The translations under genes and the position numbers were made by a program. 54,964 nucleotides of DNA from an uncultured Phycisphaerales bacterium (GTDB lineage Bacteria; Planctomycetota; Phycisphaerae; WQYP01). The stretch lies in assembly GCA_903868035.1 (NCBI GenBank), contig CAIPTQ010000122.1, positions 1-54,964 of the forward strand, written 5' to 3'. This document shows, one piece after another, positions 32,807 to 40,675 of this stretch (positions are counted from its first letter, which is position 1; every line of letters starts with the position of its first letter). Under the pieces are notes generated by a model. It searched no databases. It saw only the letters and a program-made list of their open reading frames with translations, and was not told the origin of the DNA.

Positions 32807-32835
32807 TTGAGAATCACGTCTAGGTCGTCTACAAT
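32807..32835 (+). promoter_or_regulatory. Promoter of acyl-CoA synthetase gene
   Basis: TTGAGA (32807-32812) and TACAAT (32830-32835) are 17 bp apart, 45 bp before ATG 32881. Confidence 0.65.
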
Positions 32836-32880
32836 TCGCTCGCCGAGCAAGCGCTTCCGGAGTTTTTAAGCGGGGTACAT

Positions 32881-34434
32881 ATGATTCTCGAAAAAGTGGT
32901 CGATCATGCCGTGGAGCAGCCCAATAATGTCGCCATTGTGGACGACAAGCGGACGCTGACGTACCGGGAGTTGGTGATGGGGACGAACATGTTTGTGGGA
33001 CAGTTGGAGGCGTTGGCGCCGCGGGCGGAGTATGGGGAGATGGTGGGGTTGCTGATACCGCCGACGGCGGCGTTTGTGGTGGCGTTTGGGGGGACGCGGT
33101 GGGCGGATCGGATTGCGCTGCCGCTGAATTACCTGCTGAAGGCCGAGGAACTGGCGGCCATCGTGAAGGATGCGGGATTGAAGGTGCTGTTTACGATTGA
33201 ATTTTTCAAGCCGCTGACGGATGCGGTGGCGGCATTGACGGGGGTGAAGGTGATCACGATGGAGTCGCTGAAATTCGAGCGGCCCGGGCTGGGCGTGATG
33301 GCGTCGATCGCAATGAACAAGGCGAACCTGGTGAAGCACATCCGGCCCTTGCCGGTGCGCAAGCCGGAGGACGTGGCGGTGATCATGTACACGTCGGGGA
33401 CGGCGGGTTTGCCCAAGGGGGTGATGCTGACGAACCAGAACCTGGAATCCAACGCGATCGACGCCTGTGTCTTTGCGCGGTTCACGGAGGGGTCGGTGTT
33501 CCTGGGGGTGCTGCCGATGTTCCACACGCTGGGGCTGATGAGCAACATGCTGATTCCGATGATGCTGGGGTCGAAGGTGATTTACCAGGCGCGGTTCAAC
33601 CCGGTGGCGGTGTTTGAGGCGGTCAAGCAGCACAAGGTGGAAGTGATGGTGATGGTGCCCTCGATGTTCGCGGTGCTGGCGGCGTCGAAGGCGGCGCAGG
33701 CGGATTCGCTGGCGGGGGTGACGTTTCCGGTGTCGGGCGGGGAGCCGCTGCCGGTGACGCTGATCGAGCAGATGAAGCAGAAGTTCAACATGACGCTGCT
33801 GGAGGGTTTCGGGCTGACGGAGACCTCGCCGATCGTGGCGTTGAGCATGCCATGGGGTTGGAAGGCGGGGGCGGCGGGCAAGGTGATCCCGCACGTGCAG
33901 ATCAAGACCGTGGACGAGCATGGGCGGGATCTGCCGATCGGGGCGGACGGGGGCGAATTGTGGATCAAGGGGCCCAACGTGATGAAGGGGTATTACCACC
34001 AGCCGGAGGTGACGGCGGAGGTGATGACAACTGACGGCTGGTTCAAGACGGGGGACATTGCGCGGATTGACGAGGAGGGGTATCTGTTCATCACGGGGCG
34101 CAAGAAGGACATGATCATCATCGCCGGGGAGAAGGTGTTCCCCCGGGAGATCGAGGAGGCGATCAAGCAGCATCCGGCGGTGCTGCTGGCGGCGGTGGTG
34201 GGGGTGAAGGATGGGGCGCGGGGGGAGGTGCCGGTGGCGTTTGTGCAGCTCAAGGCGGAGGCGGGGCAGGAGGGTTCGGGGATGGCCAAGCCGACGGCGC
34301 AGGAGTTGCGGGCGTTTGTGCGGGAGCGGATAGCGCCGTATAAGGCGCCCAAGGAAGTGTATTTCATGGATTCGATGCCCATGACGCCGACGGGGAAGGT
34401 GCTCAAGCGGGCGTTGCAGGCGCCGGCGGGCTGA
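32881..34434 (+). CDS. Acyl-CoA synthetase (AMP-forming)
   Basis: A 517-residue enzyme of the ANL superfamily, most like long-chain fatty acid-CoA ligases (fatty acid plus ATP plus CoA to acyl-CoA). Motifs in order: MYTSGTAGLPKGVMLT (P-loop, A3), EGFGLTETSPIV (A5), GWFKTGDIARIDEEGYLFIT (A7), GRKKDMIIIAGEKVFPREIE (A8 hinge) and PMTPTGKVLKRAL (A10 with the catalytic Lys). The N-terminal domain begins VVDHAVEQPNNVAIVDDKRT. The next gene starts 16 bp after it and may be in the same transcript. The substrate chain is unknown. Confidence 0.9.
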   Translation: MILEKVVDHAVEQPNNVAIVDDKRTLTYRELVMGTNMFVGQLEALAPRAEYGEMVGLLIPPTAAFVVAFGGTRWADRIALPLNYLLKAEELAAIVKDAGLKVLFTIEFFKPLTDAVAALTGVKVITMESLKFERPGLGVMASIAMNKANLVKHIRPLPVRKPEDVAVIMYTSGTAGLPKGVMLTNQNLESNAIDACVFARFTEGSVFLGVLPMFHTLGLMSNMLIPMMLGSKVIYQARFNPVAVFEAVKQHKVEVMVMVPSMFAVLAASKAAQADSLAGVTFPVSGGEPLPVTLIEQMKQKFNMTLLEGFGLTETSPIVALSMPWGWKAGAAGKVIPHVQIKTVDEHGRDLPIGADGGELWIKGPNVMKGYYHQPEVTAEVMTTDGWFKTGDIARIDEEGYLFITGRKKDMIIIAGEKVFPREIEEAIKQHPAVLLAAVVGVKDGARGEVPVAFVQLKAEAGQEGSGMAKPTAQELRAFVRERIAPYKAPKEVYFMDSMPMTPTGKVLKRALQAPAG

Positions 34435-34450
34435 TTCGCACAGGAGACGC

Positions 34451-35200
34451 ATGGATATCCTGAATCATGGCATTCCACTGGGGCGGTGGTGGGGAACGCA
34501 CGTGGTGTTGTCGGTGGGACATATCATCATGCTGGTATATCTGGCGTCGGGGGCGGAGAAATGGGGGCCGGTGGGGATGGGGATCGTGGGGCTGGTGTTT
34601 ATTCTCTCGATTCTGCTGCATGAATTCGGGCATGTCTTCGCCTGCCGGGCGATGGGCGGGCTGGCGGATTCCATCATCTTGGGGCCGATGGGCGGCTTGG
34701 CGGCGGTGCAGCCGCCGGACCGGCCGTGGCCGCAGTTTGTGACGACGGCGGGCGGGCCGGCGGTGAACGCGCTGCTGTGGGCGGGATTCTGGGGGCTGTT
34801 GAAAGTGGATGCCGTCATCGTGTTTCTCCGGGGCGATTCGATGGTGTCAACGGCGCTGCTGGTTTTCATCGCGTACATGATCGTGATCAACAAAATGCTG
34901 CTGATACTGAATCTGCTGCCGATCTTCCCCATGGACGGCGGACGGCTGCTGCAGCACATACTCTGGCCGCTGGCGGGGTATCGTAATTCGCAGATGATCA
35001 CGGGGATGATCGGGACGGTCGGCGGCGCCGCCCTGATTGTGCTGGGCCTGGGGCTTCAGGAGGTCAAAATTCCGTACGTGGACTTCACGCTCGGAGGGGA
35101 AAGCGATTATCTCCTGCTCATCATCGGCATCACGTGCGCGATGGCCTCGTGGGGGTTGTATCAGCGCTCGATGGAGATGGAGCGCTGGCGGAAGAATTGA
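34451..35200 (+). CDS. M50 site-2 protease family protein
   Basis: A 249-residue membrane metalloprotease of the M50 (site-2, SpoIVFB-like) family. ILLHEFGHVFACRAMGG carries the zinc-binding H-E-x-x-H in the second helix, and LNLLPIFPMDGGRLL gives the N-x-x-P-x-x-P-x-D-G-G motif in the later one. Three further hydrophobic helices are seen (for example TALLVFIAYMIVINKMLLIL, and IGTVGGAALIVLGLGL). Such proteases release membrane-bound regulators. It follows the acyl-CoA synthetase by 16 bp, though a functional link is not evident. Confidence 0.87.
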   Translation: MDILNHGIPLGRWWGTHVVLSVGHIIMLVYLASGAEKWGPVGMGIVGLVFILSILLHEFGHVFACRAMGGLADSIILGPMGGLAAVQPPDRPWPQFVTTAGGPAVNALLWAGFWGLLKVDAVIVFLRGDSMVSTALLVFIAYMIVINKMLLILNLLPIFPMDGGRLLQHILWPLAGYRNSQMITGMIGTVGGAALIVLGLGLQEVKIPYVDFTLGGESDYLLLIIGITCAMASWGLYQRSMEMERWRKN

Positions 35201-35281
35201 AGCCCGCAACAGATACGTTTGCCCATTTTATCATATATAGTCCGCATATTATAAAATATGTTAAACTGGGTAATCTTGTTA

Positions 35282-35334
35282 GGGGAGACCGCCAACCCCT
35301 CACCCTCAAACCATCGGTATTTGGCGGTCTCCCC
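35282..35334. terminator. Long inverted repeat between convergent genes
   Basis: GGGGAGACCGCCAA (35282-35295) and TTGGCGGTCTCCCC (35321-35334) are perfect 14-bp inverses with a 25-nt loop, followed by a C run. Position between two convergent stop codons fits a two-way transcription end, but there is no T run, so it may be another palindromic element. Before it, 35245-35260 is an AT-rich palindrome. Confidence 0.5.
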
Positions 35335-35345
35335 CCCCCCGATCT

Positions 35346-38300
35346 TTACTGCGGCATCGTCGCCGGCGTGGTCGCGGGGCCGGCGGCTTTGGACTTGTCG
35401 GTGTCCAGAATCGGGGAAATCTCGGGCCTGCGTCCGGCCTTGGCTTCCGTGACGGCCCTGGTCAGGTATTCCCGCACCTTCAGATCGGCGGTACTGAGCG
35501 ACTTGGTCAGTGCCAGCAGTTGGAGCGCCCGCGCCCACTCCTCGATGGCATCAGGCAGGCGGCCCATGCGATAGAGCGTATCGCCCAAGTGTTGCACCAC
35601 CTCCGGCGCAGTGCCGTTGGGCAGGGCCAGGGCCTTCTGGAGCAGGGCCGCAGCCTCGGCGAATTTGCCCTGCTTGTAATAGAGCCAGGCGAGGGAATCG
35701 AGGAACGCCGGGTCGTCGGGCTTGTTTTCCAGGGCCTTGCGGATCATCGGCTCGGCCTGTTCGAGATGGATGCCGGCGTTGATCCAGAAGTAACCCAGGT
35801 CGTTGTTGGCCCCGATGTGGTCGGGCATGATCGCCAGGACGCGCTGCAGGGCCGCGACGGAGGCGTCGTCATTGCCGGTCGACGAGTGGAAATGGGCCAG
35901 TAGATAGAGGCGGTCGGTGGTTTCGCCGTTCTCTTTCATGAAATCGCGCATCGTGGCGACGGCCCCTTCATGGTCGTCGGCCTTATCCTGGAGCTTGGCC
36001 AGCTCGGCGGCCAGGGTCTGGGAGCGCGGGAATTTGGCCCGGGCGCCGGTTAAAACGGTGATGGCCTGGCTGCGGGTGTCCTGGGTGTCGAGTTCCGCGG
36101 CATAGAGCAGCAGGTAGCTTTCCGAATCCGGATTTTCCTCCGCGTAGCGCTTGACCAGGGCCACGGCCTCGGGCTTGCGGTCCTGGTCGCGGTACAGCGC
36201 GGCCAACATGCGCACGACCTCGAGCTGGGCCTTGCGCTTGAGCGCGCTTTCCAGCAAGGTAATGCTCTCCGTGTGGCGGTTCAGCAGCGCGACGACCTGG
36301 GCGAGGGTGACCAGGGCGTCGGGTTCATCGGGTTCGACGGCGAGCACGGTGCGCAGGATGGTTTCGGCATCCTCATAGCGCCCGCCGCGGGCGAAAATGA
36401 TGGCGCTGGCGACGCGCCCGAAGCGGGAATCCGGGAGTTCGACGGACATTTTGTTCAGGGCCGCGACGATGGTGGTGAGGGCGGCATTGATGTTCGCCCC
36501 CTGGCGCGACTGCAGGAACAACGAATTGACGAGGGACCGGTACGCCGGCTCATGCTTGGGCATGTCCTTGATGATGGTCTGGGTTTCGGCGTCGGCCTCC
36601 TTGTCCTGGCCGCGCAGGCGATAGACGCCGACGAGCTGCATGCGCACCTCGACATCGTTGGGGAACCGGGTGCGGGCCTCCTGGGCGAGCTTAAGGGCTT
36701 GCACCAAACGCTGCTGGGCGGCCTCGGACTCGACCTGCAACTGCCAGGTGCGGGGGGAGCTGGCGTTGGCCTTCATCAGGCCGCCGATGATCGTGGCGGC
36801 CTGGTCGAATTTTTCCTCGGTGAGCAGAAACGAGACGTAGGCCTGGGCGGCGGGGAAGAATTCGCCGTCGGCCTTCACCGCGGCCTCGAAGGACTCGGCC
36901 ACGCGCTCCGCAGGCTCATTCTGCGCCTGGCGTGTCAACCCCTCCAGGTAGTACAGGGCGAACTCCGATCCTTTCTTCACCGTGACGGGGGCTGGGGGAA
37001 TGCCGCGGAATCCGGGACGAAAGCTCAGCATGTACATCGCCCCCGCCCGGCCTTCGGCGACGGGGGCAAACAGGCGCCACACCGCCGGGGAGTTCGCGCG
37101 GTCCGCGGCGATCGCCGCGGTGGCGGCGCGCAGGCCGATGGCAAACTCATCGCCGAAATTCACGCGCTTGAGCAGACGCCCCAGCACTTCCATGTTGGTG
37201 GGATGCTGGTCGAGGAAATCGGCCAATGTGCGGAGGGCATCCATCTTGTGGCCGAGATATTCCTGCGTGGCCGAAAGGGTGACGGCGGCCGCCTGTTCGC
37301 CCGTGGCGCCGGTCAGACCGGGCGCGGTCTTGAGGTGGGCCCGCAGATCGGCGATCGGGTCGGCCTGGCGGCCGGCGGCCTGGTAGGTCCAGCCGAGGAG
37401 TTTGACGGCATCCTCAGAGCCGCGGGTGGCCGACACGAGCGTGAGGGCGGCATTTTTCGCCAGGACCATCTGGCCGTCATGCACGAGGGCGTTGACGAGG
37501 CGCGAGCCGATGAACGCGTCATCGGGCCGGGCGGCGCCGGCGCTCTTGTAGTGGGGCAAGGCCGCGTGATAGTCGCCGAGGCGCGCGAAATTTTCCGCCG
37601 CCGCCAGGTGGGAGGCCCAATGCATGTTGATGAGATAGCTGAGTTCGGCGTCGTAGCGGTAGCCGGGGATGGGCAGCTCGGAGACCTCGAGGAAATGCTC
37701 GTATTCTTTGGCCGCGGCCAGGTGATAGCCGCCAAGCTGCAGGGCGATGCCCAGGTAGAATGCCGACAGGGGGGTGTGGGTGGAGGTGATGAGGCGTTCG
37801 GGCGAATCCTCGGCCTGCATGAGGAAATAGACGGCCTGGTCATAGTCGTTGCGTTCCAGCCAGTAGCGGCCGAGCAGGTAGTTGACTTCGACATCCTGGG
37901 GCCGCATATGTTGGGCGCGTTCCAGGTACATGGCCCCGCGCGCCAGTTGATTGCCGGCGAAACAGACCCGGCCCATCAGGCGCAGCACGGTGAAACCTTG
38001 CGGGTCGAGTTGCAGCGCCTTTTCCAGGGCGGTCATGGCGTCGGAGTTGGACCCTTCCAGGAACCGCTGGCGGCCTTGCAGGTAAAGTTTGACGGACTCC
38101 GGCGGCGGTTCGGCAGCGCGGGGATCCGCAGCTTGGGGCAACTCCTGCGCCCCTCCCGCCGCCTGCGTAGCCGCGCCTTGGGTGGCGGACGGTTTGGCGG
38201 TGACGGCGGCAAGAACTTCACTACGGCTCATCCTGGCGCGGACGAGCGCCTGGTCGCTCAGCGGCTGCCGCCAATCGACCGCAACGTACACCCCCTTGGC

Positions 38301-38474
38301 GACCGGCGCAGTGCCCAAAATGGGCGCATCAGGCAGCTTGGAGCCGGGGCTGCTGGCCAGCCGCGTCGCGGGTTGCGTCGCGCTGTCCTTTGGCGGCACC
38401 GGCGGACAGCCCGTCAGCACCCCCGCGCTGAGCGCCGCGGCCAGGGGCAAGGCCCATCGTTTCGGTTTCATCAT
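35346..38474 (-). CDS. Large TPR-repeat lipoprotein
   Basis: A 1042-residue predicted lipoprotein: LAAALSAGVLTGCPPVPP is a lipobox (L-T-G-C). After a low-complexity Ala/Pro stretch (about residues 20-100), tetratricopeptide repeats cover most of the length (for example ALQLDPQGFTVLRLMGRVCF, and PEFFPAAQAYVSFLL-like units, then AFLDSLAWLYYKQGKFAEAA near the end). This kind of protein scaffolds complexes in the envelope, but none can be named. The M at 38474 begins the signal peptide; a reading from 38501 adds nine unlike residues. TATGCT lies 10 bp upstream as a weak -10. Confidence 0.85.
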   Translation of the reverse strand: MMKPKRWALPLAAALSAGVLTGCPPVPPKDSATQPATRLASSPGSKLPDAPILGTAPVAKGVYVAVDWRQPLSDQALVRARMSRSEVLAAVTAKPSATQGAATQAAGGAQELPQAADPRAAEPPPESVKLYLQGRQRFLEGSNSDAMTALEKALQLDPQGFTVLRLMGRVCFAGNQLARGAMYLERAQHMRPQDVEVNYLLGRYWLERNDYDQAVYFLMQAEDSPERLITSTHTPLSAFYLGIALQLGGYHLAAAKEYEHFLEVSELPIPGYRYDAELSYLINMHWASHLAAAENFARLGDYHAALPHYKSAGAARPDDAFIGSRLVNALVHDGQMVLAKNAALTLVSATRGSEDAVKLLGWTYQAAGRQADPIADLRAHLKTAPGLTGATGEQAAAVTLSATQEYLGHKMDALRTLADFLDQHPTNMEVLGRLLKRVNFGDEFAIGLRAATAAIAADRANSPAVWRLFAPVAEGRAGAMYMLSFRPGFRGIPPAPVTVKKGSEFALYYLEGLTRQAQNEPAERVAESFEAAVKADGEFFPAAQAYVSFLLTEEKFDQAATIIGGLMKANASSPRTWQLQVESEAAQQRLVQALKLAQEARTRFPNDVEVRMQLVGVYRLRGQDKEADAETQTIIKDMPKHEPAYRSLVNSLFLQSRQGANINAALTTIVAALNKMSVELPDSRFGRVASAIIFARGGRYEDAETILRTVLAVEPDEPDALVTLAQVVALLNRHTESITLLESALKRKAQLEVVRMLAALYRDQDRKPEAVALVKRYAEENPDSESYLLLYAAELDTQDTRSQAITVLTGARAKFPRSQTLAAELAKLQDKADDHEGAVATMRDFMKENGETTDRLYLLAHFHSSTGNDDASVAALQRVLAIMPDHIGANNDLGYFWINAGIHLEQAEPMIRKALENKPDDPAFLDSLAWLYYKQGKFAEAAALLQKALALPNGTAPEVVQHLGDTLYRMGRLPDAIEEWARALQLLALTKSLSTADLKVREYLTRAVTEAKAGRRPEISPILDTDKSKAAGPATTPATMPQ

Positions 38475-38558
38475 GCGGAATTCCAGCATACCAAAGCACA
38501 TATCTTAAGAAACGCCACCGGTTGACGCAAAGCGGTGGAGCCGCGAGGACGGTTGCGT

Positions 38559-38617
38559 CGTTAAGTGGTTAAATGGGAGGCGGCGGGGACCACTTGACCA
38601 TTTACCAACTTACCCAT
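38559..38617. repeat. Family F repeat, second copy
   Basis: GTTAAGTGGTTAAATGGGAG is faced by GACCACTTGACCATTTACCA and ACTTACCC, an inverted repeat of about 18-bp arms. Related to 19955-20051. It lies in the spacer between the TPR gene and dedA; the rest of that 270-bp spacer (to 38716) shows no gene. Confidence 0.7.
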
Positions 38618-38715
38618 CCTTATCGTTGCCGCCGGCGGGCTTGGTTTGCTTTTCCCGAGGTTTTGGCCAGAATTCTTCCATCGGCTGAACGACAGACACC
38701 GCCGCCGGGTCCGGG

Positions 38716-38721
38716 TATAGT
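38716..38721 (+). promoter_or_regulatory. -10 box of dedA-family gene
   Basis: TATAGT, followed by GAGGA at 38736-38740 as ribosome binding site of ATG 38745. A -35 box is not clear. Confidence 0.4.
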
Positions 38722-38744
38722 GTCGCGCCTTCATTGAGGAATCC

Positions 38745-39365
38745 ATGTTCGATCAGATCAAAGACTGGGTCACCGCCGCCGCCAACACGCCTTACGGATT
38801 ATGGGTCGCCGGCGGGATGATGGCCCTGGAATCCATGATCGCACCGGTGCCCTCCGAATTCGTCATGCCGCCGTTGGGCATGGTCCTCCACCAGGGCACA
38901 TCCCACTTCACGTGGACCACGGCCATCATCGCCACCTCCATCGGCAGCCTGGTGGGCTCGCTCATCAGCTACTACCTGGGCTACTTCGGGGGCAAACCCC
39001 TGGTCATGCAGGTCGGCAAGTGGTTCCTCATCAATGAACACCACCTCGACCTCACCACCAACTGGTTCAAGAAATGGGGCGGCCTCACCGTCTTCATCTG
39101 CCGGTTCATTCCGGTAGTGCGGCATTTTATCTCGATCCCCGCGGGCATCGCCAAGATGAACCTGTTCAAGTTCTGCCTGTATACGCTCATCGGCGCCACG
39201 CTTTGGAACACCTTCCTGATGTGGTTGGGCTGGAAACTTGAGGAGCACATCAACGACATCCTTAAATACCGCACCGCCATCGATGTGGCCATCGCCGGCC
39301 TGCTGGTCGTGGGCGTGGCGCTGTGGTACTGGATGCACCTGCGCCAGCCGCACGCCCGACAATAA
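38745..39365 (+). CDS. DedA/SNARE-associated family membrane protein
   Basis: A 206-residue membrane protein of the DedA family (VTT domain), now linked to lipid carrier flipping at the inner membrane. MALESMIAPVPSEFVMPPLG matches the E-x-x-x-P-x-P-S-E family loop, GSLVGSLISYYLGYFGG the G-x-x-x-G-x-x-x-x-Y-x-x-G helix and CRFIPVVRHFISIPAGIAKM the F-x-R-x-x-P-x-x-R-x-x-x-x-x-x-AG motif. The C-terminal helix is AIAGLLVVGVALWYWMHL. Confidence 0.92.
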   Translation: MFDQIKDWVTAAANTPYGLWVAGGMMALESMIAPVPSEFVMPPLGMVLHQGTSHFTWTTAIIATSIGSLVGSLISYYLGYFGGKPLVMQVGKWFLINEHHLDLTTNWFKKWGGLTVFICRFIPVVRHFISIPAGIAKMNLFKFCLYTLIGATLWNTFLMWLGWKLEEHINDILKYRTAIDVAIAGLLVVGVALWYWMHLRQPHARQ

Positions 39366-39404
39366 GGCCGGTAGTGCGAGGTAGTGCGGGCGGGCAAACG
39401 AGCA

Positions 39405-39432
39405 ACGGGCAAACGGACAAACGGGCAAACAC
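39405..39432. repeat. ACGGGCAAAC tandem repeat
   Basis: GGGCAAACGAGCAACGGGCA and on: four or five imperfect 8-9-bp units (GGGCAAACG, GAGCAAC, GGGCAAACGGACAAACG, GGGCAAACAC) just after dedA, before the promoter at 39439. Confidence 0.6.
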
Positions 39433-39438
39433 TCTCTC

Positions 39439-39467
39439 TTGGTCTTGGCCTGTTCCCATGCTACAAT
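39439..39467 (+). promoter_or_regulatory. Promoter abutting a small gene
   Basis: TTGGTC (39439-39444) and TACAAT (39462-39467) with 17-bp spacing. The ATG at 39475 is 7 nt after the -10 box. Confidence 0.55.
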
Positions 39468-39474
39468 CATGGAT

Positions 39475-39717
39475 ATGAATGCCGCCCTTAGACAAACCGT
39501 GACCGTGCAGACCGGTGGAGTTGTGCATTTCGCCTCTCCAGAACTCCTTGAAGGAACGGAGGCGGAGGTTATTGTTCTGGTGGCGGCCTCCCCGGAACCC
39601 GGGTGTCGTTTGGCGGCCTTCCAGGCATTACAGCAAAGCCTCGCGTTGACACCCACCGCTGCCGATAAGTGGACCCGCGAAGCGGCAGCCGAGCGCGAGG
39701 CCTTCGGTTCGGTATGA
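39475..39717 (+). CDS. Small antitoxin-like protein
   Basis: An 80-residue protein: MNAALRQTVTVQTGGVVHFA, then SPELLEGTEAEVIVLVA resembles the short beta-hairpin start of DUF2281/AbrB-like antitoxin proteins (P-x-L-x-x-G-x-E-V-E-V-I-V-L). The C-terminal half is helical (ADKWTREAAAEREAFGS). No toxin gene follows, so it may be an orphan. Start 39475 is chosen from the promoter position; 39469 is just possible. Confidence 0.6.
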   Translation: MNAALRQTVTVQTGGVVHFASPELLEGTEAEVIVLVAASPEPGCRLAAFQALQQSLALTPTAADKWTREAAAEREAFGSV

Positions 39718-39751
39718 TCCATTTGACGACGGGCAAGATGCCTGCGACATT

Positions 39752-39780
39752 TTGCTCACGTTCCACGCCTGCTCTATACT
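39752..39780 (+). promoter_or_regulatory. Promoter of ugpQ-like gene
   Basis: TTGCTC (39752-39757) and TATACT (39775-39780), 17-bp spacing; CCCCTC then ATG 39787. Six bases separate the -10 box from the start codon. Confidence 0.65.
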
Positions 39781-39786
39781 CCCCTC

Positions 39787-40494
39787 ATGTCCACAAAACC
39801 CGTCATCGCCGTGGGGCACCGCGGTGCTTGTGCCTACGCGCCGGAGAACACGGTGGCGTCGTTCGATGAGGCCCTCCGCCGCGGCGCCAAGGCCGTCGAG
39901 TTTGACCTGCGCCTCACCGCCGACGAGCATGCCGTGGTGGTGCATGATGAGACCGTGGACCGCACGACCAATGGCACCGGGCCGGTTTGCGAGTACAACT
40001 GCTTCGATTTGCAGCGCCTGGATGCCGGCACATGGATGGACGCCCGGTTCGCCGGCACGCGCATACCGACACTCGAAGAAGCCCTGCAGGCGATCGGCCC
40101 GCACGCCCGGCCGGTGATCGAAATCAAGACCGAAATACCCGCCGAGTTGGTATTGCGGGCCTTAAGACGGTACGATCTGGAGCATCACGCCCTGGTGATC
40201 AGCTTTGTGGAGCCTTGGCTCGTGCCTTTTCGCAAAGCTTCCCGCGATTTGGCCATCGGATTGCTGGCGGACAACTGGTCCGGCGACCTGCCCCTGCGGG
40301 CGCGCGACCTGGCCGCCGAAGTGGTTTGCCTGAATGTGGATATCCTGGGAACCGGCCAGGTGGCGGCATGTGAGGCCCAGGGACTTGAAGTTTGGTGCTT
40401 TACCGCTAATGATGTAGGCATGGTGGCGGCTTGTGCGGCGATGGGGGTCACTGGAATCATCACTGACCGGCCCGATCTGATCCGCACCCGATAA
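39787..40494 (+). CDS. Glycerophosphodiester phosphodiesterase
   Basis: A 235-residue GDPD-family enzyme that splits glycerophosphodiesters into glycerol 3-phosphate and an alcohol. GHRGACAYAPENTVASFDEA gives HRG and EN, AVEFDLRLTADEHAVVVHDE gives the E-x-D metal pair and the catalytic HD, and RTTNGTG follows. IPTLEEAL and VIEIKTE complete the barrel. No signal peptide, so it is cytosolic like UgpQ, and not the periplasmic GlpQ. Confidence 0.92.
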   Translation: MSTKPVIAVGHRGACAYAPENTVASFDEALRRGAKAVEFDLRLTADEHAVVVHDETVDRTTNGTGPVCEYNCFDLQRLDAGTWMDARFAGTRIPTLEEALQAIGPHARPVIEIKTEIPAELVLRALRRYDLEHHALVISFVEPWLVPFRKASRDLAIGLLADNWSGDLPLRARDLAAEVVCLNVDILGTGQVAACEAQGLEVWCFTANDVGMVAACAAMGVTGIITDRPDLIRTR

Positions 40495-40627
40495 ATGCCG
40501 CCGACCTTCGGCGCTCCTGGAAAAATTCTTTGTCGCAGGCACGACCAAGAGGCGACCGAGCATCCGTACATCCTGGTTCCTTTTTCGTACCGCGTGATCG
40601 TCATGCGGCACACCGCGAGGCGTCATG

Positions 40628-40653
40628 TTTGTAGTACAGGCTTTAGCCTGTCG
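40628..40653. repeat. Family B palindromic repeat
   Basis: GTAGTACAGGCTTTAGCCTG followed by TCGG (arms ACAGGCT/AGCCTGT), the inverse orientation relative to 1946. The 180-bp gap before it, from 40494, shows no gene; this copy lies 23 bp before the rho reading frame. Confidence 0.8.
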
Positions 40654-40675
40654 GGGCTAGCGCACCGTCAGGCGA

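Noticed and set aside
35331..35340. The C10 run as a phase-variation tract
   Set aside because: It lies between two convergent genes, not in a coding frame or promoter.
36273..38525. A long plus-strand open frame opposite the TPR lipoprotein gene
   Set aside because: The minus strand gives a lipobox and regular TPR units; the plus frame gives low-complexity Gly/Glu/Arg-rich sequence.
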